A stretch of DNA of 64,000 bases from Chthonomonas calidirosea T49 (GCF_000427095.1 NC_021487.1:62001-126000), one strand, 5' to 3'. Positions 35,176 to 45,681 are shown, numbered from the stretch's first letter. Numbers and translations: made by a program. The notes: generated by a model not told the origin, from the letters alone.

Positions 35176-35310
35176 GTCTCTTTTTCCTTCGATGAGGTGG
35201 ACTCAGGGACGATCCTTGAGATATGTTGTGACAGCGATAGCCATTTACAGGGAAGGTGTCAGGAATCCACTGGTTTTAGCCTTGCGGCGGTTTCCATAAG
35301 CATTTCCAAT

Positions 35311-36207
35311 TTAACTCTTCGTTACGGAGGATTGCTTGTTCCGTTTATGCCATAGGGCAACACCGAGTAGGGTGAGTGCCAAGGTAAGATTTGTGGAGAG
35401 CTCTGGTGTTGAAGCTGCAGGACAGTAGAGGGCGAGATCTTTTCCAAACGCCCATTTCCAGCCGGCAAACCCGGAGTTATTCAACGCTTCCGTAAGATAG
35501 TTGACAGGGGGAGTCTGGGTAACATCTATCTGCTTTGTAGGGTCAATACCTTGACCGTTGTTATCGAAGCTATTGAAAACCGGATTTCCGTTATTGTCTC
35601 TACCGACCGTCCACTGGTAACCGAAGAGGATGTCAAACTCATTTTTGATCTTGGGGCCAGTAAATACAAGATAGGTTTGCCAAGTGGTTTTAACGTTCTT
35701 ACCATTACAGATACCAGGATAGTCGTCTGTCCAGCTCTTTCCGAGGAACCCTGGGCCACCATTGTAGTTTTTATCATGTCTTTGAGCATAGTTGGGATAG
35801 GCATACTTTCCGTTGTCATCGTTTTCGTAGTAGGGCGAGGTGTCGGCTCCTCCGTTGGGTTTTTGGTAGTCCCATCCTCCCGAAGGTGGATCCACTGCGA
35901 CGCTAAGAGGGTTACCCTTGTAGGTGGCTGGACAATCGTCTTGAATGATGATCTGAAACCATCGGAACTGACATCCCATTTTATCGTCCATCAGATAGTT
36001 GTACTTTTGTTTTAGCAGGAAAGTCCCGGTTTCCTGCCCACTATTTGCACCAGACAGTCCGACAGAGTAGCTTAAGTCTCCGATAACGACCTGTTGATTG
36101 TTCAGAGTAGCCGTTACGTCGAATGCAAAGGCCGTTTGTCTTGTGGTTAAGAAAAATCCGACCAGGAAAACGGAAAACACAGCTTGATATACACGCTTTA
36201 CAGACAT
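35311..36207 (-). CDS. Secreted protein with a PEP-CTERM-like sorting tail
   Basis: 298 aa. Signal peptide (about 1-28, ending AFAF), mature part rich in Asn, Gly, Tyr and Asp with paired Cys (FRWFQIIIQDDCPA, GICNGK). The C terminus is TPELSTNLTLALTLLGVALWHKRNK: a Pro-Glu motif, a hydrophobic helix and a basic end, the plan of PEP-CTERM exosortase substrates but with ELS in place of the usual EPS. It is probably exported, cut by an exosortase and placed in the outer layer or polysaccharide matrix. Mature domain unrecognised. Confidence 0.6.
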   Translation of the reverse strand: MSVKRVYQAVFSVFLVGFFLTTRQTAFAFDVTATLNNQQVVIGDLSYSVGLSGANSGQETGTFLLKQKYNYLMDDKMGCQFRWFQIIIQDDCPATYKGNPLSVAVDPPSGGWDYQKPNGGADTSPYYENDDNGKYAYPNYAQRHDKNYNGGPGFLGKSWTDDYPGICNGKNVKTTWQTYLVFTGPKIKNEFDILFGYQWTVGRDNNGNPVFNSFDNNGQGIDPTKQIDVTQTPPVNYLTEALNNSGFAGWKWAFGKDLALYCPAASTPELSTNLTLALTLLGVALWHKRNKQSSVTKS

Positions 36208-36438
36208 ATGGATTGTTTCCTTTCCGCAATGTTAATAGATAGATGCTTTGAACGGACTAAGTTGTTGCCAAAAGTAGTTGCCACAGATACTTGCCGGACA
36301 TATTAGGTCAGCAAAGGAGTAACCTTGCCTGTTCAATCGTAAATTGAGCAGAAACTCACCTATTTGAAAATGCTTGCATCCGTTCTCCTGTTTTGACAGT
36401 TAGGACAGATGCTGGCATGAAGAAGGAGGATGTAGAAT
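36208..36438. other. Divergent intergenic region, PEP-CTERM-like gene to tolC
   Basis: 231 bases. It must contain promoters for both sides. TTGACA at 36395 on the plus strand has no good -10 at 17 bases. No RNA motif or clear operator recognised. Confidence 0.25.
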
Positions 36439-38226
36439 TTGAACGCCATACAATGGGGTGGAAAACTAGGTGGACGAAGAAGAGGTCTGCTCGTTTCTGT
36501 GGTGACCGGCCTGTTGGCTTTGCCGCTAACAGCCTATGCACAAACGTCTCAAGGGCAAGCGCCGGTGAAACCGCTACCGGTGCCAACCGGTGTGGTGCCC
36601 TTACCCCAACAAGCGCCACCAACAACGCCGCTTGGTCCTGTTCCGAAGCCGGCTCTGCCGCTGCCGAAGCCCTCCCAACCGCTGATGAGCTCTCCTGGCC
36701 TTGACGCTCTGCAGAGCTATCTGCAGGGAAAGCCAGTCACCATAGACCAAGCGGTGGCTATTGCTTTAGGTACGAATCGGGAGCTGGCTCAAGCAGTGGC
36801 CGCACTCCTGACTGCTGAAGGACGCACGGAGGAGGCACGCACGGCCTTCAATCCAACGGTGGGAGTAAGCGCACAGATAACAGAGTTTAATCGTGGCAAT
36901 AAGGCGAGCTTCGGCGGATTGACTCTGCCTCTGCTCTACACCTTCAACCCAGTTGTGGTTGCACAGGCGACGCTGCCGCTCGACGTTTTTGGCACGCTGA
37001 AGGCGGCCAAAACCCAGGCGCAGTTTCAAGAGGTGGCAGCTCGGTTAGAGGTGAATCGCATCCGCAACCAGATCGTGTTTCAGGTGAGGAACGCCTTCTA
37101 TCAGGTGCTGCAGGCGAGGGCGCAGCTGGCCGTTGCCGCCGATACGTTGCATACAACTCTCCTGCGGCTAGATACAGCCCAAAAAAGCTACGCTGCCGGC
37201 GTCTCACCGCGCTTCGATGTGATTCAATCACAAACCGATGTCGCCGCCGCGCAGGATGCCTATCTTCGTGCCCAACAGCAGTTGAGCTTGAGCCTCACCA
37301 ATCTAAAAAACGTGATGGGACTTTCCATTTCAGCCCCACTAGAAATAACCGATGCCGGAGCTGTAACCACTCCTCCTGGGGTGCCACTCTATACTGCAGC
37401 ACCTCAGAACGCCCCTACGACAGCTCCATCAGGTGAGACAAATGCCGGTGGTGGGCAGACGACACTTTCGCCTGATGAGCAGATGCGCAGAATTATGCCA
37501 GGGGCGGCAACTTTGGCGGAAGAGGGTATTGGCGGAGGTAAGCCGTTGACTGTTTCCGACCCTCTCAACCTCGGGCCGGAGTACCAAAAGCTCGTTCAAG
37601 AAGCTCTGCACCAACGACCGGAGATATTAGAGGCTGAGGCGCAGATTGATGCGGCAAAAGCCGGGTTGACCCTTGCGAACGCCAGCGAACTGCCTACCTT
37701 TGGCCTAGGTTTTAGCTATACGCTCAATCCCAACGCCGCTGGCTTTACCTTGTTTAACCAGGCTGCGGTCACGCTCAATGTGAATATTCCCATTTGGGAT
37801 GGCGGTTTAGCGCGCGCTCGCAGAGAGGCAGCCCATGGCCAGTTAGCACAGGCTCAGGTAGCCTATCGCAATGCGGTAGACTTGGTAAGCGCCGATGTGC
37901 GACAAGCCTATATTAACCTTATCCAGGCTCAAGAGCGTGTGGCGGTTGCTAATGTGACCCTTGCACAGGCGCAAGAGGCCTATCGTCTCGCGCAGGTGCG
38001 CTATAACGCGGGCGTATCACAGCAACAGGGGGTCTCGCCTATTTTGGAGCTAAGCACCACCCAAACCTCGTTGACACAGGCTGAGAGCGATCAGGTAGCA
38101 GCGCTCTACGCCTACAACATCGCGCGGGCCCAGCTAGATGCGGCACTTGGTCGCGCTGCCTTCGTGGGACAAGAACCGGGATATGCTTCTGCTCCATCTA
38201 CGAAAGAGGTGCCTCCCGCTAAATAG
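36439..38226 (+). CDS. TolC-family outer-membrane efflux protein
   Basis: 595 aa from a TTG at 36439, AAGGAGG nine bases before. Signal peptide ends near TAYAQ (residue 34). After a Pro-rich linker (residues 40-80) comes the OEP fold in two repeats: TIDQAVAIALGTNRELAQAVA with NQIVFQVRNAFYQVLQARAQLAVA, and PEILEAEAQIDAAKAGLTLANASELPTFGLGF with VSADVRQAYINLIQAQERV. It forms a trimeric channel through the outer membrane, so the organism is a diderm. No inner-membrane pump or adaptor gene is adjacent. Confidence 0.88.
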   Translation: MNAIQWGGKLGGRRRGLLVSVVTGLLALPLTAYAQTSQGQAPVKPLPVPTGVVPLPQQAPPTTPLGPVPKPALPLPKPSQPLMSSPGLDALQSYLQGKPVTIDQAVAIALGTNRELAQAVAALLTAEGRTEEARTAFNPTVGVSAQITEFNRGNKASFGGLTLPLLYTFNPVVVAQATLPLDVFGTLKAAKTQAQFQEVAARLEVNRIRNQIVFQVRNAFYQVLQARAQLAVAADTLHTTLLRLDTAQKSYAAGVSPRFDVIQSQTDVAAAQDAYLRAQQQLSLSLTNLKNVMGLSISAPLEITDAGAVTTPPGVPLYTAAPQNAPTTAPSGETNAGGGQTTLSPDEQMRRIMPGAATLAEEGIGGGKPLTVSDPLNLGPEYQKLVQEALHQRPEILEAEAQIDAAKAGLTLANASELPTFGLGFSYTLNPNAAGFTLFNQAAVTLNVNIPIWDGGLARARREAAHGQLAQAQVAYRNAVDLVSADVRQAYINLIQAQERVAVANVTLAQAQEAYRLAQVRYNAGVSQQQGVSPILELSTTQTSLTQAESDQVAALYAYNIARAQLDAALGRAAFVGQEPGYASAPSTKEVPPAK

Positions 38227-38236
38227 GGACTGTTAC

Positions 38237-38272
38237 GGCCGCTGTGCTTAGCTTTTTCGAAGCGCAGCGGCC
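38237..38272. terminator. Strong hairpin between tolC and the convergent DUF423 gene
   Basis: GGCCGCTGTGCTT (38237-38249) pairs with AAGCGCAGCGGCC (38260-38272): 13 base pairs, one G-T, loop of 10. It overlaps the DUF423 stop. No U-run on either side, but the position between convergent genes suggests transcription arrest. Confidence 0.5.
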
Positions 38273-38643
38273 GCTAAAAGCAACCAGCCAGCAAGAAAGC
38301 AGAGGCCTCCTAAAGGCGTAATTGCCCCGAAAACTCTGATGCCGGAGATGGCGAGAACGTACAGGCTGCCAGAAAAGAGAATAATACCTACGATGAAGAG
38401 CCAACCGACCAGAGAGAGGTGGAGGCTGGGCTGTGTGCGTTCCATAAAAAGAGCCACTCCAAGAAGCGCCAACGTGTGCACCATATGGTATTGGACCGCC
38501 GTATGATAGACTTCTGTCATCTGTAAGGCGGCCAAATGCGCCTGCAGACCGTGCGCGCCAAAAGCGCCTAAGGCTACCGAAAGAAAGCCGCTAATACCAG
38601 CCAGAAAGACAAAGTTTCGCGCCGAACTTGATGATTGCCCCAT
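38248..38643 (-). CDS. DUF423 family membrane protein
   Basis: 131 aa, four membrane helices. FLAGISGFLSVALGAFGAHGL, then YHTAVQYHMVHTLALLGVAL and FGAITPLGGLCFLAGWLLLA are the DUF423 signature (YwdK/YgdD family). Function unknown. The ATG at 38643 has GGGGGAG six bases before it and is preferred over one 9 codons upstream. Stands alone, convergent with tolC. Confidence 0.88.
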   Translation of the reverse strand: MGQSSSSARNFVFLAGISGFLSVALGAFGAHGLQAHLAALQMTEVYHTAVQYHMVHTLALLGVALFMERTQPSLHLSLVGWLFIVGIILFSGSLYVLAISGIRVFGAITPLGGLCFLAGWLLLAAAALRKS

Positions 38644-38827
38644 AAAAATCTCCCCCTTCATTCTACCCACTCTTCACGTAGGGCGTAGCAGGAGGATAGT
38701 ATGCCTTTTCTGTATCCATTGATTAGATAGCAATAAATGTAAAACTCTCTTTATGCAGGAAAACGGGACGCGCTTAGCTAAGAAGACTTTACTTGAAATA
38801 ACAAGGGCAAGGGAGTTCAGAAACAAA

Positions 38828-41800
38828 ATGGGTCTTATGCGTAGGTTATCGCTGTCGCTTATCGGTGTGCTTGCGGTGTTACAGGGCGTTCGTGCAAGCG
38901 CCAATCCCGCGATTCAACAGCCGCGAGACGGACACGTTATCTCAATTGAGGCCCTAGGCAAGACAGGGCACTACATAGGGTTTGAGGTGTTTGAGAACGG
39001 AAAGCCCATTGTGCCCGTCCATTTCACATCCGAAGGAGTTATCTTTGCCCCACATGCCGATGTGATTCGGCATGGAGACCTATCGCGACTTGTTTTTCCC
39101 TCATTAAAGACGGTCCCTAACTCTGGGCTTCAACTTTCTCATAGTCGTATTGAGGTGACATTGCGGGCGGGACATTTTCCAAAAGTGTTTTTCGATCTTA
39201 CCGTGGCGCATTTTTCTCCTACCGAATGGCAGCAGAAGGTAGGTAAACAGCCGTTCCATTTTCTCAAAATCCTGATGCCGAGCGCGCTTTTATGGCAGCA
39301 TGGCGGGTGGCTTAACGCCACACCTCGTGCCGATCTGTTCCCCCTACTTTTAGATGTGCATGGTGGGACGCCGGAACTATCGGCCTATCCTTATAATCGC
39401 GAATGGTCTACGACACCTCCGGTGTCCGCCCAACCCCTTCCGCTAACCGGTTTATGGGATCCGGAACATGGTCTCTACGCTGCTTGGGATTTTCAAGAGG
39501 CACGCCTCACCGATAACTCTGAACGGGATATTGCATCGGGTTTTTGTAATCGCCTGATCACGCCGACCAATGGTGAGGTACCACCTACCGATGCCCTCAA
39601 AGAGGGGGTTAACGACGATGGCGAGTCGGCACTGACTCCCTTACAGCGTCGTGAGCGCAATGCCGATAGAGAGGGGAGAAGCAAGTTTGTAGCGCTAGTC
39701 TATCCCTATGGAGGGTTAGGGTACCAGCAGTGTGTCTATCCTACCGATGGGGCGCATATCGCTTCCTTCGCCGACCTTGTGTTTAGCCGAAGCCTTGGCC
39801 CTACTGCAGACCCAAACTCCTTTAATTGGCAACGGTGGTGGCGGAATCCCTTTGTACGGGCAAGGCTGCCGCGGGTTCCCACGACGGTAGATCTTTCCTA
39901 TATTGGAGCTGCAGGGCATATGAACAACCCGCCCGAAGCACCAGGCGGCAGTCTTTTGGCGGGGCCAGAGGGCAACTTTCAGATTCCGGGAAGCCTACTA
40001 ATTGATGGATGGTATTGGCACAATGAGAGCGCTGTGGCGGCGCCGGTTAAACAGGGGGATAGCACGCGGATAGAGGCGCTTGAACGAGAGGCGGCCATCT
40101 TTCTAAAGTACACCAAGCGATTCTCCGTGAACGGAAAGCCCTGTGCCTATTGGGAGAAGCCTCTTGTGGGGCGTTGGACTGATCCATGGGGTGGGCAGCC
40201 TGTAACCACTTTGCACAACGCGAATGGTTTCGCAGCCGCGCGCTTGCTGCTCGATCTGTACCACTACGTGGGGAAGAAAGAGTATTTGCCCTACGTCGAA
40301 GGGGCTTATAACTGGGCAACTCAGATGGTGTGGACACGCTGTGAGTTTGCCGATGTACCCTCCTCGCCCTTCGCTATCGGGGCTACACTTCCAATCGCTT
40401 TCCTGTTGGACTACTACTTCACCTTCAAAAACGACCCAGCGCATCACACACGGGCTGTTCAAGCTTTGGAGCTAGCGCGCTCTTATGTTTATCGGTACAT
40501 GGTCATGTGGACTGCCGACAGCCGGAGGGATGATAGCGTCTCTAGCGCCTTTCTTTGGGAGCCCAATTCGGGAAGAGACTGGACGGGAGCGGCCTGCGCT
40601 AATGAGGTTTTCTGGGACTTAGATACCCTCGCGCAGGTAGCTGTGCATACGGGCGACCCCATTTTGATGTGGGCTTTGCAAGGCTCTCTTTCACGTTGGT
40701 ATCGCCTTTATCAAGATAACTACCATTCATCGCTCAATGACTATCTCCCATCTGAGTTCGCCGAAGAGTATGGCTTGGCACCCGGCAGTCCCTTCTATCC
40801 CGGTCATCATGCCCACTACGGATTTGGAGTTGATTTCGCCATGATGGACCCGGTTGGAGACACGGTGGTACGTGTGCTCGCAGGCGAGAAGGCTGCTATG
40901 GCTTTTGATCGGGATGGCTCGCAGTTGCGACTTGCCCGTTATGTCTGCACCGGAGATGGTGATTTCGCGTTTCGTTTGGTGGGGGAACCGTCAGGCCCGT
41001 TTGGCGTTACCATCACCTTTCCCTATGGGGATCTATCTGCCAAGCCGATTGTCGTTCGCTCGCCAAATGGGGACGAGCGTGCTATTGAGGTTCAGCGCGA
41101 TCCGAAAGCGCTTTGGACGGTGGTGGTGCGTGGAGTATATGTTGGGGACACCGTGATCGTTGGGCATCCCGATCTTGCTCACGCGAAGCCGCTGCCTACG
41201 AAGCCGCCGCTAACAGCGGCTGAAGCGCCCATAGCAGCGCAGGCTTATGCGCCTTTCGTTTCATTACCGCTGTCCACCGATACCACCCTCCCTACGAGTT
41301 GGAGCGACAAACAGGCGTTTGCCGGCCTATGGGTAGGGTTAAAATGGATAGACTGGGTTCCGTTTGTGCGTTCTGAGGGGCCTTTGAGAGGGGCGTCGAA
41401 GCCTGTTCGATGGGCGCGCCCACTTGAGGGGCTGCAGGACGTCTACTTGCTGTACACAGCCCTACCTCAGGGGCAAGACACAGCGGTGGCGCCGCAAGTG
41501 CTTTTGGAGAACGGCCAACAAGCAAAGCCGATCTATGCAACCCCTGCGCTTGCCTGGGAAGCATGGCCACCTGTTATGTCGGCTCGGCTACTGTTGGCGG
41601 GTTATGAGGTTCCTGTGGGACAGCGTGTCGTGGGTATCGATCCAAATGGGCGGACGGTTATCGCCGCTGTGGGCTTGCCGAGTGGGGCAAGTCAGGCGGT
41701 GGCTGATCAGGTGGCTAAGGCCATGCAGCAAGACGTACAGCGTTGGGAGGCCATGCTGCGATTCGAGCGGATCGCCGATTCCATCCGAGCGCTTGCAAGC

Positions 41801-42517
41801 CAAGTGCCACAAGGGGCGTTTGCTATTCTACCTTACACGCAAAACAGCAGTTCCGTGGTAAATCTCCTAGACTTTGGGGATTTTCGGTCTCGATGTGACC
41901 AACTAACGCCGGAGCAGCTTGTGAACCCGCAGATCTTCAATGCGGAGAAGTACAAGGCGGTTTTTGACCTCGATGGTGAGGACTATCTCGATACGGTACA
42001 CCAGCCTCATGACGCGGCAGAGGCTCTGCAAAGCTACCTTCAACAAGGTGGAACCCTTGTATTGCTAACCGGCCTTCCCTACCCACTCTACTATGCGCAG
42101 GCTTCTGGGCAGCTTTCTCACGCCGATCCCTTACTGCCGCGCCTCGGATTACCGCTCTATAATGCCATTGAGACGATGCCGCAAGATAGGCTAGAGGTGC
42201 AGGAGATCGAAGGGCAACATGTGTTGACCGATCTACCTCAGCGGTTTGCCTATCCGGATGGTGACCCCCGCTTGCGAAGCGTAGACCTGACCTCGTTACC
42301 AGCAGGAGCGACCTTAGAGCCGATCTATCGGGTGGTGGGTGCCTCCGGTAAGGACTATGGGGTTGCGGCGGCTCTCGTCACGTTGCCCCCAGGACCGGAT
42401 GGAAAACGCGGGCGGATTCTCTATATCTCCGATGTGCTGCTGCATGACGATCGGTATAGTCCGCTCATCCTCGAAGCCGTCGTGCGGTGGGTGGTACAGG
42501 GGGCCGCGGGCTCGTAG
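38828..42517 (+). CDS. Large exported protein, glycoside-hydrolase-like, with C-terminal glutamine-amidotransferase-like domain
   Basis: 1229 aa from ATG 38828; the frame is open 25 codons more. Signal peptide (MGLMRRLSLSLIG, then about 20 residues). The middle, about 380-650, resembles an alpha-toroid of glycoside hydrolases or polysaccharide lyases: NGFAAARLLLDLYHYVGKKE, GAYNWATQMVW, ANEVFWDLDTLAQVAVHTGD. A beta-rich part follows. The last 250 residues include RIADSIRALASQVPQGAF and DAAEALQSYLQQGGTLVLLTGLPYP, reminiscent of the GATase1-like domains at the end of some beta-galactosidases. Probably acts on polysaccharide outside the cell; no named family is recognised. Confidence 0.6.
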   Translation: MGLMRRLSLSLIGVLAVLQGVRASANPAIQQPRDGHVISIEALGKTGHYIGFEVFENGKPIVPVHFTSEGVIFAPHADVIRHGDLSRLVFPSLKTVPNSGLQLSHSRIEVTLRAGHFPKVFFDLTVAHFSPTEWQQKVGKQPFHFLKILMPSALLWQHGGWLNATPRADLFPLLLDVHGGTPELSAYPYNREWSTTPPVSAQPLPLTGLWDPEHGLYAAWDFQEARLTDNSERDIASGFCNRLITPTNGEVPPTDALKEGVNDDGESALTPLQRRERNADREGRSKFVALVYPYGGLGYQQCVYPTDGAHIASFADLVFSRSLGPTADPNSFNWQRWWRNPFVRARLPRVPTTVDLSYIGAAGHMNNPPEAPGGSLLAGPEGNFQIPGSLLIDGWYWHNESAVAAPVKQGDSTRIEALEREAAIFLKYTKRFSVNGKPCAYWEKPLVGRWTDPWGGQPVTTLHNANGFAAARLLLDLYHYVGKKEYLPYVEGAYNWATQMVWTRCEFADVPSSPFAIGATLPIAFLLDYYFTFKNDPAHHTRAVQALELARSYVYRYMVMWTADSRRDDSVSSAFLWEPNSGRDWTGAACANEVFWDLDTLAQVAVHTGDPILMWALQGSLSRWYRLYQDNYHSSLNDYLPSEFAEEYGLAPGSPFYPGHHAHYGFGVDFAMMDPVGDTVVRVLAGEKAAMAFDRDGSQLRLARYVCTGDGDFAFRLVGEPSGPFGVTITFPYGDLSAKPIVVRSPNGDERAIEVQRDPKALWTVVVRGVYVGDTVIVGHPDLAHAKPLPTKPPLTAAEAPIAAQAYAPFVSLPLSTDTTLPTSWSDKQAFAGLWVGLKWIDWVPFVRSEGPLRGASKPVRWARPLEGLQDVYLLYTALPQGQDTAVAPQVLLENGQQAKPIYATPALAWEAWPPVMSARLLLAGYEVPVGQRVVGIDPNGRTVIAAVGLPSGASQAVADQVAKAMQQDVQRWEAMLRFERIADSIRALASQVPQGAFAILPYTQNSSSVVNLLDFGDFRSRCDQLTPEQLVNPQIFNAEKYKAVFDLDGEDYLDTVHQPHDAAEALQSYLQQGGTLVLLTGLPYPLYYAQASGQLSHADPLLPRLGLPLYNAIETMPQDRLEVQEIEGQHVLTDLPQRFAYPDGDPRLRSVDLTSLPAGATLEPIYRVVGASGKDYGVAAALVTLPPGPDGKRGRILYISDVLLHDDRYSPLILEAVVRWVVQGAAGS

Positions 42518-42554
42518 ACTATTGCCTGGGCTGCTTCATAGGCCTCATAATCGG

Positions 42555-43385
42555 TTAGGGCCATTGGTTGTTTTGGCCTAGGCTCCAGTAGTTCCCGTTG
42601 GTGGCGAGGGTAGAGGTGTGCATTGCCTTAACATGTCCGTCGCAGAAAAAGGTGTTGTTGGTGGATTTGGGATCGGGGAGCGTGGGGCCGCCGCTGAGGC
42701 TGTTGCGTACGAAGGAGGCGCTATGGCGGCCTGCGAGTGTCCACCAGGCGCCGTTTGAGCCGGAAGGGATATTGGAGCCGGAGACATCGAAGTAGCTGAG
42801 TAACAGGGCGGCTCCGGGCTGTTTGCCGTTGCAGAGCCAATCGAAAGTTTCGGCTAGGAGAACGGTGTTGGCTGGTGCGGTAACCGCGGCGATGGAGGCG
42901 GGAGTATGGGTGCCGCTGTGGGAATCGGGGCCGCGCCAGTTGACGATGTCGTCGCTAATGCCATAGGAGGAGATATAGCCGTTGCCGGCGCAGTCGGCCA
43001 GTTGAGAGTTTTTATCTGGCGTGGTATCTGGGCAGGTAAAGATGGCCGGTAGGTCGGTGATCAGCGCCTGCCCCAAATGACCGTGGCCGATGACGTTGCC
43101 CTGAACGTAAGGACATACAAGTTGCGGCCAGAACTGGTTTGGGGACACGAAGGCCGACTGATTGTTAATGTAGATAAGCGTGCTGTAGTAGGGGCAAAAG
43201 ACCTCGTCATAGTCTTGTGCATACATCAGCACGGCTTGGCCCACTTGGCGCACATTCGAGAGACAGGCGGCGGCTCTGGCGGCCTCGCGTGCCCTAGCGA
43301 ACACTGGAAAGAGCAATGCAGCCAGCAGTGCGATGATCGCTATAACCACAAGCAGCTCAATGAGGGTAAATGCACGGTGTTTCAT
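42555..43385 (-). CDS. Type II pseudopilin-like protein (DUF1559)
   Basis: 276 aa. The prepilin cleavage/methylation N terminus is [34 protein letters not shown], with cut before F and conserved E. The following region [23 protein letters not shown] and the C-terminal [11 protein letters not shown] (H-x-x-G type) are the DUF1559 plan, abundant in Planctomycetes and Armatimonadota. Exported by the type II or IV pilus system. It may need the PilB/GspE-like ATPase at 6823-8115. Confidence 0.92.
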   Translation of the reverse strand: MKHRAFTLIELLVVIAIIALLAALLFPVFARAREAARAAACLSNVRQVGQAVLMYAQDYDEVFCPYYSTLIYINNQSAFVSPNQFWPQLVCPYVQGNVIGHGHLGQALITDLPAIFTCPDTTPDKNSQLADCAGNGYISSYGISDDIVNWRGPDSHSGTHTPASIAAVTAPANTVLLAETFDWLCNGKQPGAALLLSYFDVSGSNIPSGSNGAWWTLAGRHSASFVRNSLSGGPTLPDPKSTNNTFFCDGHVKAMHTSTLATNGNYWSLGQNNQWP

Positions 43386-43405
43386 AGAGGGTTCTTCCTT
43401 TGCTA

Positions 43406-45631
43406 TCAGAAGCCTGCAGCGCTATTCGGTATGCTGTTGTGAAACATATAGGGTGGGGGCGTTGGCGCCGGGGGGCGCGGTCCTCGTACCTCACAGTGAA
43501 AGTGGGTTTGGTGTTCTGAGGGGTTATTTTGCCAGTCTAAAACAAGATCGAAGTGGCGTTTGAGGAGCTTTTCCACTTTAAGGAGTTTTGGTGTTACACT
43601 TGGATTGTCATGATCTTTGACCCACATCGTTGTTCTGTTTGAAAAAACGAAGCCGGCTATGTCTATCGCTTGACCGTAGGCATGCGCGGAGAGATGGGCG
43701 AGATCGTTACGGATCGTCCGGTCGTTATAGACTCCCAGATGATGAATACCGACGAGCCCCAGCGTCTTATGGGCTAGGAGTAGAAAAGCGGCAAGGTGTT
43801 GTTTTAGGCATGGGGCCACGTTAGGGATAGAGGCAGGAATTTGTGGGTTCACGAAGCTGTAGAAGGAGACTCCAAGCCAGTGGGCTGGAATAAAGTCGGT
43901 GGCGCCTCTATCGTATACGTCGCGGTAGGGGCGCACAAAGCGGTCAATGGGTATTCGGGCGGCCTGTTGAAGTTGAGCTGTTGTATATCGGTCACCAAAG
44001 AAGGCACTAAGGCGACCGAGAGCTGTCTGTTGCCAGTGCGCCATTTTGTCGAGGGGGACATACTGCGCTTCACCGGTAGCAGCAAGCTGAGGGTCGGGTT
44101 TTGGGGGATGCGACACAAGGCCTGCAAGCAGCGCGCTTTGGGCGAGGGTGAGTTTGTCTGGGGTGGTATAGAAATACCCCCATGCGGCTTGTGCGATGCC
44201 GTGATACCCCAGGCCGTAGTCAATGGTGTTAAGATAGAGCTCAAGGATCCGCTTTTTGGGCAGTAGGCGGTTCATCAGCAGGGCAATAAGGATCTCCTCT
44301 AGCTTGCGGGATAGGGTTTTACGCGGCGTGAGAAATAGGTTGCGGGCTAGCTGTTGTGTGATGGTACTGCCCCCAAGCTTGATCTCTCCGGCGCGAATAT
44401 CTATCCGCATGGCGCGATCGGTAGCGTTCCAATCCACCCCTGCGTTCTCGTAGAAAGAGCCGTCCTCCGTGGCGATCGTGGCGTCTTGCATGGTCTGGGA
44501 GATATGGTTAAGAGGCACATACACGCTGTAGCCCGCCGGCTTGCCGTTACCCCTGTAGGGCAAGATCAGGTGGTAGGCATGATACAGAAACGCGGCAAGC
44601 CACATTAGGCAAAGATCGCAGGGGAGTGCAGCCGCCACTAGTAGTCTCCGTCGCCGGGCGCGAAGGCCTGTCAAGGTTTCTGCAGAGGGTTCAGGCTTTG
44701 GGAAGTGGGTTAACCCGGGCAGAGCGAGAGAGAGGGCGAGCGGCCATGTGCCGAGTGCTGAGGCGTCGGTGAGAAAAGCGGGGCGAATAGCATTAAACAG
44801 CAGAAGCGTTAAAAGCGTGCCTGAGGCGCTTGCGGCGAGCAGCGTTTCATAGGAGTGTGCCTGTGATGTAGATAAGAGAGCGCGTTGAAATGCTACGAGG
44901 CCAGCTACGATCAGCAAAAGAGCAAGGCTGATGGTAGCGATAGGCCCCTGCTCCATGAGATAGGTTCTAGCGAAGGAAGAGGTTTGAAAAGTGCCGAGGC
45001 CAGTGCCAAAGGGGTCGGTTTGAAGGAGGTGGAGCGGATGCGGCAGCACCGAGAGAGCTACAAGAACGATGAGACCGAAAGTGAGGCAACAAAACAGAGA
45101 CCAGCGGAGCTCGCATGGCGCTCTTTGGGTTAGAAGACATAGGGCGGTGAGGGCGGGAGCAAGCAGTAATAGGAGGCGTAGGGACAGGGGCAGCGCGCAG
45201 ATGAGGATGGCGAACACCCCAAGAGCAACAAGCGGCCACGCTATCTTTCGCACCTTGCCGTGCCATAGGCCGGCGACAGCAAGCGCGGTGGGCAAGGTAG
45301 CCCAAAGTCCCACGCTCGGCCCGCCATGAAGCAGTAGCCCAACGACCATCAACAGATCGAGGAATCCCAACAGGCCGAGCCAAACTTTGTAGAGATCGCG
45401 TGCGATGAGGAGCAGAGCAAGCCCAGCAAATGCGGCCGCCGTGATATACCCCGCAAGACGATACGGGTAGAGATCGGCCGTGGAGAGGAACCAGTCTTTC
45501 ACGATGCTTTCTGTCCATAACAGATAGCAAAACGGTAGAAGAATGAGACCCAATCTGCGCAGCACGGTATGCCCTACCGATGTTTCTTTCGACGATTGGG
45601 TGGTTATGTCCAAGTTGATCGTGGTGGGCAT
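43406..45631 (-). CDS. Polytopic membrane / GT51 peptidoglycan transglycosylase / extensin-like fusion
   Basis: 741 aa. Residues 20-310 form about nine membrane helices; the stretch [23 protein letters not shown] recalls O-antigen ligase or SEDS proteins. One more helix is near 330-352. A GT51 transglycosylase domain follows (380-515): catalytic Glu in [12 protein letters not shown] (E389), [11 protein letters not shown] (421-431), [13 protein letters not shown]. The C terminus (600-720) is like the extensin-like/M15-type peptidase domain, with zinc-type residues H650, D657 ([12 protein letters not shown]) and HTHFHC. Likely makes and edits peptidoglycan. Upstream is the sigma factor gene, 50 bases away. 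Confidence 0.75.
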   Translation of the reverse strand: MPTTINLDITTQSSKETSVGHTVLRRLGLILLPFCYLLWTESIVKDWFLSTADLYPYRLAGYITAAAFAGLALLLIARDLYKVWLGLLGFLDLLMVVGLLLHGGPSVGLWATLPTALAVAGLWHGKVRKIAWPLVALGVFAILICALPLSLRLLLLLAPALTALCLLTQRAPCELRWSLFCCLTFGLIVLVALSVLPHPLHLLQTDPFGTGLGTFQTSSFARTYLMEQGPIATISLALLLIVAGLVAFQRALLSTSQAHSYETLLAASASGTLLTLLLFNAIRPAFLTDASALGTWPLALSLALPGLTHFPKPEPSAETLTGLRARRRRLLVAAALPCDLCLMWLAAFLYHAYHLILPYRGNGKPAGYSVYVPLNHISQTMQDATIATEDGSFYENAGVDWNATDRAMRIDIRAGEIKLGGSTITQQLARNLFLTPRKTLSRKLEEILIALLMNRLLPKKRILELYLNTIDYGLGYHGIAQAAWGYFYTTPDKLTLAQSALLAGLVSHPPKPDPQLAATGEAQYVPLDKMAHWQQTALGRLSAFFGDRYTTAQLQQAARIPIDRFVRPYRDVYDRGATDFIPAHWLGVSFYSFVNPQIPASIPNVAPCLKQHLAAFLLLAHKTLGLVGIHHLGVYNDRTIRNDLAHLSAHAYGQAIDIAGFVFSNRTTMWVKDHDNPSVTPKLLKVEKLLKRHFDLVLDWQNNPSEHQTHFHCEVRGPRPPAPTPPPYMFHNSIPNSAAGF

Positions 45632-45681
45632 CAGGAACCTCTTTGCCGGAGCTCTCTGCGAAGTTTAAAGCTGATGGGCGA

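Noticed and set aside
36300-36420. Possible riboswitch in front of tolC
   Set aside because: No known aptamer pattern or conserved stem was recognised in the leader.
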